Source: Monosporascus cannonballus (lineage: Eukaryota; Ascomycota; Sordariomycetes; Xylariales). From it: a stretch of DNA of 64,000 bases. Shown here in pieces: positions 48,901 through 59,235 of this stretch. The notes beneath the pieces are model-generated. The model was not told where the DNA came from. It saw only the letters and a list, made by a program, of their open reading frames with translations, and searched no databases. Position numbers and translations under genes: made by a program. The stretch covers positions 248,001 to 312,000 of the forward strand of contig QJNS01000029.1 in assembly GCA_004154925.1 (NCBI GenBank). The letters are read 5' to 3'. Position 1 is the stretch's first letter; each line of letters begins with the position of its first letter.

Positions 48901-49518
48901 CAAGTTGTTGTCGTATACCTTGCTAAATTTAGCCAATTTGGCGTATTGTTTCTAGAAATCCTTTTTAAAAAGAAAATTTATTTGTTTAATTGTTAAAAAT
49001 ATTAAGTTTAGTATGTATCTTGTTAAGTAGTTAATATTTTTGCGAAAAGTATTATATTTTCGATTTTTAAGAGTTTTTGTCGTTAAGTTCTATCTATAAG
49101 TTTATTTGTTTTCGATTGTTATTTTAAAGATATTAATTAAGTATTCCGTAAAGTTAATTTTTCCGATATATTTTCCAAAAATAAGCACGATGATAAAATA
49201 TTTAATTACGTTATATAGCAATTTCCTCTTTTGGAACAAAAATTTATGTTAAATTCTATTAGTTTAATAAGTTACAGAAATAATCGATTGGGGTTAATAA
49301 AATTTCAAATATTAAGCATATATATTTTATATTAAAATTCGTTTTTAGAGCCATTTTGAATTTTAAGTTCTTTATAAATAATTAAGCATGTTATTTATAC
49401 GGTTATTATTATTATTATTGAAATATATATATAATTAATATTAAAATATAACTTATTTTATCTTAATAACAATTAATTAATATATATATTTACGAATTAA
49501 ATTAATAAGATATTTAAT
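45986..49518 (+). pseudogene. copia-2 pol remnant (RT and RNase H traces)
   Basis: AT-rich DNA with copia-type traces on the plus strand. Near 47500-47600 DYYKAF.LNAF resembles the family's D…NAFLNA motif. The frame 47802-48023 ends FGSVKALKYYIDFFMPFNRNKIIVY, resembling the …LGEVKWFLGIRI.RD…NRKI.L segment of copia RT. Near 48200-48320 comes a stretch like the GG.I.WK..KQ…TV..STTEAE RNase H start. Each match alone is weak; together, in the right order and between LTRs with a matching TSD, they support copia in plus orientation. Other short open frames (46186-46398, 48621-48833) have no recognisable domain. Confidence 0.5.
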
Positions 49519-49683
49519 TATCAGATATAAGTGATATCAGTTATTTTATTATATTTAGCTAAGTTGTAGGTGCTATCCTACGCGTATATTTCTAAGTAGC
49601 TTAGCCACGGAACATATATGAGCCGATCAGTATGAGACCTTTCCGTATATGGGGAGCGCTTTGCACCCCTCAGCTAGCTGACA
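49519..49683 (+). repeat. 3' LTR of copia-2
   Basis: 165 bp, TATCAGATATAAGTG … CAGCTAGCTGACA. The first 60 bp are RIP-changed, while the rest (CTAAGTAGCTTAGCCACGGAAC onward) is nearly identical to 32374-32540. The ATTGC duplication follows. Confidence 0.78.
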
Positions 49684-49820
49684 ATTGCTATCTCGGAGGC
49701 CCCTGGGTCTATCAGCCGCATTAATTACAGCGACAAAGGGTTCGTGTCCGACTTGGATTAATTCACAGGTACGCGTAGTAATCTTTAGCGCCGGGATGTC
49801 CAGTGAAGTTGTCGGTTGAC
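49684..49820. other. host island sequence resumed between copia-2 and copia-3
   Basis: GC-balanced DNA starting with the right copy of ATTGC. Before copia-2 inserted it directly followed position 32368. A minus-strand open frame (49627-49989) runs from the copia-2 LTR through this piece into the copia-3 LTR, so it is a chance frame. No gene seen. Confidence 0.65.
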
Positions 49821-50067
49821 TGCAGCTATAAGACCCTGACATCATACACAGAAGCATATAACTGAAGAAAAGTGTATTAACAGGTTGCCTTCTTCTACAA
49901 GGTCCTAGATAAAAGGTAAAGTTAACGAACCTTCCTTTTATACACGTAAATACAGCTGTAACTAAAAGTAAAATATACCAGAAGTGCATAAAGTAACCAC
50001 CTTTGAATAAGTGATTAAATTAAGACAAGGCTTAATTATTCATTTAACTTCAATTAAATCTATTGTA
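49821..50067 (-). repeat. 3' LTR of copia-3 (left)
   Basis: 247 bp, TGCAGCTATAAGACCC … ATCTATTGTA. It shares GCATATAA, GTATTAACAGGTT, ACACGTAAATACA and GTGCATAAAGTAACC with the right copy, with RIP-type differences. Confidence 0.8.
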
Positions 50068-53052
50068 CCCCTCCAGTTATTAAAATCTTACTGTTAAAAC
50101 TTTTATAATATTAAACAACTATCCCTTAAAAAACTACCGTAATAGTTAATTCCAAAACGGAAATAAGAAATACAAAAAAGATATAAGGCCGTTATCCGAA
50201 TACGTTTAGGGCAATACCCGAAAAGTGTCTAATAAGATTTAAATCTATACCTTGAGATATTAAGACTTAACGTTATATTATTAAATTATAACGGTTTAGT
50301 AAAATATCCTTCCTTATTAACCTTACTTTTGAGATCGTTTAAGAATAAAGGTAAAAACAATCCTAAAAAAAGGAACGGTAAAAAAGCGAAAATAACAACT
50401 TTCCGTCATTAAGTAATGTCTAGGATAAATTAATATGTTCTAAGCTTTTTTTAATCGCAAAATAACGGTTTAAAAGTTTAACAACCTAATGAATTTTTAA
50501 TACTGCTAAAACTTTAAGGAGTTAATTAAGTTATTTATAATTATAATATTAATAAACGTTTATTCGATTGTAATTTTTCGTATTACGTAAATTTCGCAAA
50601 ATTAATAATCATAAACGTTAGCATATTTGAATTTTATAATTAAACGTATAATGTTTTCAATAATGTATTATATTATATGTGAATTAATTATATAAATAAT
50701 TAAGTTTTCGCTTAGCTTTAACCTATTAACCTTATATAACCTTAATATCAAAAAAAACATTTTTAACCGTTATAATAAAATTAAAAACTTAACTTTTATA
50801 TTTTAAATAATAATGATATTCCGCGTATTAATTCTTTTAGAATAAAGTTGTCGAAAAATAATAACATAAATCCTTAAAACCTTTCTGGTTAATATTATGT
50901 GTAAAAAAAACAGGGTTTGCGTATAAGAAAGATCATATGTTAAGATTTTCATCACTTTCGAATTCCAGGGCTAAGATACGTATGGAATAAACGTAAAAAT
51001 AACTTTATTAACGGCGTTATAATACGTAAAGTGTATATGTTAACAAGATTGTAATAAATAAGAAATAATTTTAACTAAATCCGGCCTAATTATAACAATT
51101 TTATGTAACAAGTGTTCTCCTTTTTCGAATATACCTTTTTAACGTGATTAACATTTTACTTTAATATTTCTTAAAATAACGTTTTTTAAGTTTAAACAAT
51201 TCGAAACGTATATATTGTTTTTTCTAATAAATATCTTATAATAAGTATAACTTTCTAACTGCACGGTTTTATTCAATACGTAATTTAAAAAATTATTAAA
51301 AAACTTTCAAAATCGTCAATATTAAAGGGTTACGTTAATACTTTAAAAAAGTTCTCGATACGTATTATATTACAAATTCTATATAATACACCTATATCGT
51401 TAACGTAAAAGAATAACGTTAGCTAATTATTAGTTATAATATATAAATTATCTGCAACGGATTTTAATTCTGGGTTTTTTTAATTTTACAATTAAACGCC
51501 GTTATTATAAAAAGAATAATTATCTTAAGCCGTATAAGGCTTTCCGAAATTTTAAATAAAACCTCGAACGTATAAATTTTCATAAAAAACGTATGTGCAT
51601 CCACTTATTGAAATCGTTATATAAAAATATATTTATAATATTAAGTTTATAAGTTTAAAAATAGATAGAATTATAGTAACTATAAATATACGAAAACACT
51701 TATTTAATAATATAAAAACGTAAAAGTTAAAACATTTACTAAGTTAAAGGTTATTACCAATAACAAATTTAACCTTAAATCTTTTTAAAAAATATTCCGT
51801 ATTTATTAAATTTATATATAAATATTTATATTAACGAAAAATTACAGTTAGAAAATACCTTTTTAATCGCCTTTTATGATAGAGTAATAATAATTAATTA
51901 CTTTAGTCAATATATTTAATTTCTTTTGCGAAAGTCTCTTTTAATATTTGACGAAATTATATTACATGACTCTTTGTTAATTTTGAAACGTTAAGAAAAA
52001 ATTGATACAATATCAGTAATTATGCTTAATTGCGATTAATAAATGACGTTAAAAACGGTTAAATATGTTTTAAACCTTTCAAATTTTAATTTGTAATTCA
52101 TATTAACCGAAATTTGTTTTTTTCGTTGTATATTTCGAAATGAATAATAGTTATTTGATCTAGGATATTTAATTCCGTACGGGGTTATCGTAATTTTTAA
52201 AAAATCTAATAATGCATGGTAAGTTTTATCTGGCTCTAATACGTGAAGCTATTAACAATTTAGGTTTTTCAAAGCTATAATAGCTCTCGATATAAGTAGC
52301 TAAAGTTATATACCTTTACGTTTCGAATCATCTATTTATCAGAAATATTTAAAGCGTTTTTTTCAAAACTAGTATTAATTATTTCAGTAAAACATTTTTC
52401 GTCAAAAATAAGGTTATAAAAATTACTAGATCTTAATTTTTTAACCTTTTATAAAAGGTTTGAATTAAAAGAATTTATAATTATTATACAATATTATAAA
52501 TAATTCTTTTTTAGTTTTCTTATTATCAATTTATTTACCCTTTTAATAATGGTTGTATTGAAAGAATTATTGTTATAAATAACTTTTAAAGTTTTTTTTT
52601 TAAAAAATATTGTTATGAATAAAATGAAGATACATCGATATAATGGTTTAATTTCGTAATTTCGAACGAATCTTTTTTACCTCAATATATTTTCGTTTTG
52701 TCGAAAGTAAAGTTCTTAATATTAATAACGCGTTATTACGAAAAAAGTCCATACGCGATATATATTATAAATTATGTATCGTATGAAATCCCCGATATGT
52801 GTCCTAAATTCCATTTCTTTAGACATTTTATGTCTTGCCATATAATTTCTGTAAATGCATAAATTTTTAATCCGAAAAATACTATATTGGTTGTATTAAC
52901 TGTGAAATTCTTTTAAGAAATCAAAATTTTATTCTTTGAATTAATTATTGATTAATAACGTAAATAAAGCCTTTCTGAGTTAAAGCTTATATAAATATGT
53001 ACTTAATAATATATATAGTTTTATTCTTTCTCGCTATCATTTAGAAAAGAAT

Positions 53053-53216
53053 TGTTAGGGATTATACCGGTACGCTAGGGGTTCTAGTATAGCAGATCTA
53101 TGCGTCACCATATCAGGTGATCTGGGCAGACCCATATATAGCTAGTTAGCTCGCCGACATTCCACATTCTTTTTTAATTCCACATCTTCATCATTTTTAC
53201 AATTTTATTCCTAACG
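53053..53216. repeat. probable 164-bp solo LTR inside copia-3
   Basis: A GC-moderate patch beginning TGTTAGGGATTATACCGG and ending TTATTCCTAACG, with AGAAT on the left (53048-53052) and AAAAT on the right (53217-53221), i.e. a duplication with one G-to-A difference. It contains CATATATAG (TATA-like) and an inverted repeat ATCACCTGATATGGTGA in reverse. The last base (G for A) is unexpected, so the right edge is tentative. Confidence 0.5.
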
Positions 53217-54666
53217 AAAATGATTTTTAATTATTAAATAATGCATTTTTCTAATAGATCTATTAAAACGTTATTTTCGAAACCTATTACCGACAAAAAG
53301 CTTTTCGTTTAATACGATTAATTTAATCATAATAGAAAATTACGATATAAAGAACTCACAACGATTATTAAAATATCAAAAAATATATTTTCTGCTTTAA
53401 ATTATAATTTATTGTAGTTTTAATAATTAAATTAATAACAATTAACGATTTAGTATATCCGTCGAAAACGTTTTTAAATTTAACAAAATCGACAGATATT
53501 ATATTAAAATGTTTACTTTTTTAATTAGTTATTTCCGTAACTCTATTTTCGCATTTTCACAACTTAATAATTTTAATATTAAATCGTTAAAGGTAAATAA
53601 ATCTTTATTTCGACAACTATATACATTAGTTTTCGAAAGCGCGTAAACCTAAGGATATGAATTTCTAGTAGCACAACGTAATATTTCTTTTTTACAGTTC
53701 TAATAAAAATCCAAATTTATCACCATTAAACCATTTTAATAAATTAAATTAAAAAGCAAAAATTACTAAATAAACAATTACGAAACGGAATTTCCGGTTT
53801 CGCTTTTAAAAATAAGCTTAGGCTTTACATTACTATTATTTTTCGGCATTGTAAAACAAATTCATTTAGGTTATTATAAATTTTATGAAAACGGCATCGT
53901 TATTATCGTTTTCTTATATTATCGTAATATAATATTTAACCGATTAATGTTCGATTTATTTCATTTTTATTATTTTCGTTTTTAACGCTTTATAATATTT
54001 CACATTTAGTTTATAATGTTAATAAATTGTAACCTGTTAAAACAATGTATTAAAATTAAATTAATGTATAAGTTAAAGACATATATATAGGGATTTAAAA
54101 GAAAAGTATTAAGCTTTTTTAAACGTATTATAAATGTAATTCTTTATATATTTTAGCCTATAATATAGAGGTCTTTTCTTTTGGTTAAAGGTTTTTTATC
54201 TTTAAAAGATATAAAGTAACGAAATTAACATCATAGTTACTTACATAAAAATTAAAACAGGAATTTAAGAATGTATATCTTTTTAAATTAAAATCGGTTA
54301 TAACATTATTAATTCATAAGCTTATACGAAACCTTTTAACGAAATATATTAAAGTTAATTAATCAGCTAATACTTTATCATTATTTTCAATATATTTAAT
54401 AATAATTTATAACTGGTCAGCTTTATTCGAAAAAACTTATTTATTTTTAATTTCAGAATTCTTAATTGATTATAAAAACGTAAGATATTTTAAGAATACA
54501 AATTAATTTTTTTTCAATAATATATAACCTTTTATAAAAATACTTTTTTTTGTTGTATAGCTATGGCAATTGTTATCATTATTATTACGATTATTATCGC
54601 AGTTGTTAATTTCTCTATTTAAGATAACGCCGAACGTTCCTTATAATAATTATTTTGCAGTAACGC

Positions 54667-54890
54667 TGTTAGGAATTCCACGATCACGGTTATAGTGATC
54701 GGGTCTCCGGCGATAAGTAGCTAGGAAATTTTCGAGATCTTCAGATAGAAAGAGGGGAGCAATTACATTCACACAATCATACTTACCTTATAATTGAGTT
54801 ATTTATCATAGATGAAGACTTGCCACACTATCTACGTTATCTGGTACAACCATTTCGTCACCTCTTACAGATCCCACGCAATCTCTAACA
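54667..54890. repeat. 224-bp copia-type solo LTR inside copia-3, TSD aacgc
   Basis: Begins TGTTAGGAATTCCACGATCA and ends CGCAATCTCTAACA, with AACGC exactly on both sides (54662-54666 and 54891-54895). It is barely RIP-mutated in an AT-rich context. A hairpin CGATCAC-GGTTATA-GTGATCG lies at 54681-54701. TGTTAG…CTAACA ends are typical of fungal copia LTRs. Its sequence differs from the three copia families here. Confidence 0.9.
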
Positions 54891-55846
54891 AACGCTTTAA
54901 GCTTTTTGCAGCATTATATAGTTTCGGAATCGTTTTATAAGCTTTTGAAAAAATACTAATTTATTAAGTTCATTATTTTCGAACATAAGCTTTTTTATTA
55001 TAACAATTTAGGTAACGGAAAGATCAAGCGAAAAAACGTTAATAACTTTTAAAAAAGCAAAATGGCCGTAATATCCGGCGACGGCTAAAATTTGAAATTT
55101 CGCGGCTTTAATATATACATTTTAATACGTAAATAATTAGGTATTTATTGAGATTTTATCAATTTGTAACGTTTATTTATATCGAACGTTAATTTTGTGA
55201 ATTCGAATATTATTATTAACCTTAAATATATATATATATTTTAAAATAAACCAATCTTTTCAAAACTCAAACATTTTAATATATATAATAGTAATTAAAA
55301 TAAATAAATTAATTCAACAATTCTTAATTGTAACGAATATCTTTTTGAAGTAATATAAAAAGACTACTTTTTGTTATATATCTTTAAAACTTTTTAAAAT
55401 TTCGAATAAATCGGCTTATTTAAAGCATATTTGTTAATTATCTTATTTTGGAATTAATAAGTTTTAGAACGCATTAGTATCGTTAATAAAGGTAATACTT
55501 AAGTTACGCTAAGATTAATATGTCCTCATTATATATTAACTTTTGAACGAACGTAAATTTCAAAAATATAACATTATGTTTAAAATTTATCCTTTTTAAA
55601 TAAATATATAAAAACGGATTTTAAAGAAACATGTTCAAAGTTTGCTAATGAAGCAAATATAACTTCAAAAGTAACACAGAAAATAAATAGATTAAGATAA
55701 CTAAAGATACAACGGCTAAACGATGAATATTCTTAATAACGGAGGAATAACTATATCGCAAAAACGATAACGAAATTTTGAATATTGTAATAGAACGTAT
55801 ATAACGAATATTTTAAAATATACATTAAATCAATAGTGCCCGGGCT

Positions 55847-56092
55847 TATAACTGTAAAACTCTACTATTATATACAAAAGCATATAAGTAAAAAGAGGTA
55901 TTAACAGGTTATCATCTTTTAAAACGTTCTCAATAAAAGATAAAAGCAACAAACCCTCCTTATATATACGTAAATACAACTGTAGTTAAAGGAAAAAGAT
56001 GCTAGGGGTGCATAAAGTAACCTTCTTTCAGTAGGTGATCAAACTAAGCCAAGGCTTAGCTGTTTGATCGACTTCAGCTAGGTCTAACAGCA
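55847..56092 (-). repeat. 5' LTR of copia-3 (right)
   Basis: 246 bp, TATAACTGTAAAACTC … GGTCTAACAGCA. The right half (GTAGGTGATCAAACTAAGCC, GGCTTAGCTGTTTGATCG) is well preserved. Read on the minus strand it starts TGCTGTTAGACC. Confidence 0.8.
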
Positions 56093-56400
56093 GTCACAAC
56101 GCGCTATTGCGTCCGTTTTAGCAACGGTTATAAAGATGGACTTCGCTACCTATTTTCCTCTTACCCGAGCAAATGCATAGTATGTGTATATATATTAGCA
56201 TATCGTAGAGCATATGTAAGGCTCTAAGAGAAGCTTCTTCGATGTAGCAGTAAATCTAGCTTTTACTAGGGTTTGCACTACCCACCAACCCACGCTAGAT
56301 TTTTCACCTACAAGTAGCCACGCACCCCTGCTAACCACTCGTAAGTGGTTAACAGAAGTGCGGAGGTAAAATAAAATCATTTACGGAATAATTACTCATA
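56093..56400. other. GC-moderate host-like patch, no gene assigned
   Basis: Ordinary-composition DNA right of copia-3. A minus-strand frame of 61 codons (56195-56380) shows no domain. The hairpin-like AACCACTCGTAAGTGGTT near 56333-56350 is the only structure I see. It may be the last surviving piece of the island. Confidence 0.5.
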
Positions 56401-59045
56401 AATATTTAAATTATAAAATAATTTGTTATTAGTAAATAGGGATAAAATTTAAATAAATATTATATAAGGATGGTATATATAAAAAATTTAAAAAGTGCAA
56501 ATTGTATATAATTTGAAATTTATCCTTTATGAGTTTTTGGCACTAGATCTTTTCATTTTTTAATATTTTACTACTATATTTATATTTACAATACGTTTTA
56601 CCAAAGTTAATATGTGTTTAATATTATGATATTAATAATACCCTTTATTTAAACCTCCGTTTCAGTGTATCTACGCAAATATTATACGAATTTTAAATAA
56701 TCTTTTTCTTTTCCTACATAATAAGAACATATTTCTTAGAGATTTAAAATAAAAATAACACCGAAATAATATATTCTATTTTGAAAATTAAACTTTACAA
56801 GAATCCGTATAATTGCGTTATAATTATTATTATATTATGTTTTAAATCCGCCGTTATCACGCTATGATTTGAGTTTACTCTTTTTTAATTTTTCTAAATA
56901 CTCTTTAAAACAACGAGAATATTAATTCGTCCGTTTTTAAATACGAATATAACAATAACAAGGTTATATTTTCGACTTACGACTTTGAAGAAATACATTC
57001 TACAGTTTTCTTATTTAAATATTGTTACAAACGGCTTATCTGGAACTTTATACGGTTAAAACGCTGTTTTAAAATAATATAAATATCGTTAAAAATACTT
57101 AAAAATGCTTTTATAATTTTGAAAAATATTTATAAAACTTTAGAATTCCAAAAAACTTACATCTAGACTTGTTTTAGAAATAATGAAGAATTAATACAAA
57201 AAGTTAAAAAATACTATATATGAATAATTAGCTACGTATTTATTTAATTATTATTAATGATATTACGGCTGAATAATATTACTTTTGTAAATGTTTTATT
57301 ACTTTAAAGCAATTGTTATATTAAACGAAATAATTCATTTTTAACACTTTTGTTTCAACATATATTGAACCACTGTAACATATTACCATAACAATTTATA
57401 GCATTTAAAAATATAATAACATTGTTTGTTAGTATTGTTTACAAAATAAATTGATATTTTATAAAAACTGAAAATTCAATAAAATTTTAATATCCTGTTT
57501 TTTAATAAAACAGTATTATCGTAATTTAAAATCGTTTAAATTTAAAAACAGCGTTAAGAACTTAATAAACTACGTAAAAAAGTATGTAAATTATGATTCT
57601 TTTTAGAAAACGCTTAAAAATTAGTATTAACCGCAACATTTAGTTGTCAATTATAAATCCAAAATCATAATTATATAAGTAATGAAATATAAACAATATA
57701 TTTTAATTTTTAAATTAAGGTTATGTCACAGTTACAATATTAATTGGAGTTTTTTTAAAATTTACGGATATTATATTAAATGTTAGTAATATTTATACAT
57801 TACACTTAAAGCTCTTTTAAAAATGTAAGTAGTTATATTATAAAGAAATTCAATAGAATTTATAAAAAGATCTATAGTTTACAAATATAACTTGTTAATG
57901 TTAAAAACAAAACAATATATTTATTAAACAGGTTCTTATTAATATATTATATTATGTATTGTTTATGAATATAATTAAAAGTTAAACAGCTGGCAGAATA
58001 ATATTATACCATTTACTACAAATTTCGACTTTTTAAAGCTCGAATTTATATAAATAAATATGAATAATAAGTAACGGTATAAAGCCTTTAATAGTTTTAT
58101 CTAATAATAAAAGTAACGCCGGCATATATTAAACTTTTATATATATTATATTAATAATATTATTGTTATATATCTTTAACCAGCGTTTAAAATAGTTTAT
58201 AAGTAAAATAACGTTTATGAAATCTCAGCAACAAACTAGTAATATATCATACGAAAACATTGAATTTTGAAAACAAATTATATTTAAGAAGATTTGTCAT
58301 GTAATTGAAATTAAAATATATCAAAAGTGTATATACGTTATATAAATCTTAACACATTTCGTTTTTTATTTCATTAATAATTTATTAACGACCTAAAATT
58401 ATAATGATTATTTATCCTCAATTATAATTATTTAATTGTGAAACTTAATAAAAATAGTTGTACATACTAAAAAAAAGTCTTTTTATTTAGTTTTTCAATT
58501 TTAATGATATATTTTAATACATTGAAATTTAAATAGTTTCGTTACAAAAACACTTAATTTTTACTAATAGCGTTTAAACAAATATAGCATTATTTTGACG
58601 TTGGTTTTATTATAAAAGCATTATTCGTTAATGGAATAAATTATAAAAACAACATATATAAATATCAAAACCAGATTAAAATCTTAAACATTTTTTCTTT
58701 TAGTAAAATTAATTTGAATTTCGTTAAAAATTTAAAACCTTTTATTTTAACTAAATAATAAAGTTGTAAAGGTATAATTATTTTATATTATTAACTTTTT
58801 AAAATTTTGTTATATAAAGAAATGTATTAATAACTTTATGATTTTAAATTTAATCTTTTATTTTTATAAATCTGTTACGAAAAATTACAACTTTATTTTT
58901 GTAACGGTTATTTGTAAACGAAATAGTATTATTAGTACTTGTTATAATTTTAGGTAATATTTTTAATAATAATAATATTATTAATCTAACCATTATTTCC
59001 TCTTTATTACAGCTCTTTTATAATTAAATAACGAAAATACCTTTA
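56400..59045. other. AT-rich DNA without recognisable gene
   Basis: Very AT-rich, low CpG, no open frame above about 60 codons and no readable retroelement motif. It looks older or differently mutated than the gypsy bodies, because CpA and AC-rich words are more frequent. Confidence 0.5.
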
Positions 59046-59235
59046 TGTAACGGCTAACGATTTTAACTAACTATTAAACGTACGTCGTACGGGTTTATGC
59101 TAGCAGAAATATCGTAGAGTTTTAAGTAATGAATATAATAATTAATTACGTTTCGTAATACCAAGGGTATTTTTCACAACGATACTATATATATTATATG
59201 CGGTTATTATTTAAAATATAAAAATAATGAATATT
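59046..59235 (-). repeat. gypsy LTR remnant, minus orientation
   Basis: Starts TGTAACGGCTAACGATTTTA, the reverse of the common gypsy LTR end (…GTTAAACCGCCTAGCTGTCACA). It continues with CGTACGGGTTTATGCTAGCAG, TATCGTAGAG and ACGTTTCGTAATACCAAGGG in the order expected for the complementary strand. The U3 side (from about 59235) cannot be matched and no right end or TSD was found, so it is truncated or of another U3 type. Confidence 0.8.

Larger units (their letters stand above)
32374..49683 (+). mobile_element. Ty1/copia element copia-2 with nested gypsy D and E, TSD attgc
   Basis: The outer LTR-like repeats at 32374-32540 and 49519-49683 are homologous (shared CTAAGTAGCTTAGCCACGG and CATATATGAGCCGATCAGTA). 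They are flanked by ATTGC at 32369-32373 and 49684-49688, which identifies them as the two ends of one insertion 17.3 kb apart. Removing gypsy D and E leaves about 5.1 kb internal DNA, a copia-like size. Copia-type RT and RNase H traces on the plus strand (about 47490-48400) give orientation and class. It is the oldest layer in this stack and the most decayed. Confidence 0.75.
50068..55846 (-). pseudogene. copia-3 gag-pol, RIP-inactivated
   Basis: Minus-strand copia polyprotein remnant. In order from the right end come an unread gag/protease part, the integrase-end segment at about 52750-52810 (RTHIGDFIRYIIYNIYRVW, matching R.HIGYLVGY.STNIYRIW of the family), and then RT. RT shows KALYGLR…LFFL (51523-51543) and the catalytic box YVND at 51391-51420, where the first of two Asp has become Asn. 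Stops are TAA/TAG. The body is interrupted by the solo LTR at 54667-54890 and probably another at 53053-53216. Confidence 0.78.
49821..56092 (-). mobile_element. Ty1/copia element copia-3 (minus strand) with inserted solo LTRs
   Basis: Direct repeats at 49821-50067 and 55847-56092 bound about 5.8 kb, of which about 0.2-0.4 kb is later solo LTR. On the minus strand the left LTR is preceded immediately by GGAGGGG (plus 50068-50074), a good polypurine tract, which fixes the LTR edge and the orientation. RT reads KALYGLR (51523-51543) and LFFYVNDIG (51391-51420, from YVDDI). A copia integrase-to-RT stretch RTHIGDFIRYIIYNIYRVW is at about 52750-52810. No clear TSD was found (ttgac on the left, gtcac on the right). 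Confidence 0.82.

Noticed and set aside
49627..49989. 120-codon minus-strand open frame
   Set aside because: It spans the copia-2 LTR, a host remnant and the copia-3 LTR, three unrelated pieces joined by insertion, so it cannot be an ancestral gene.
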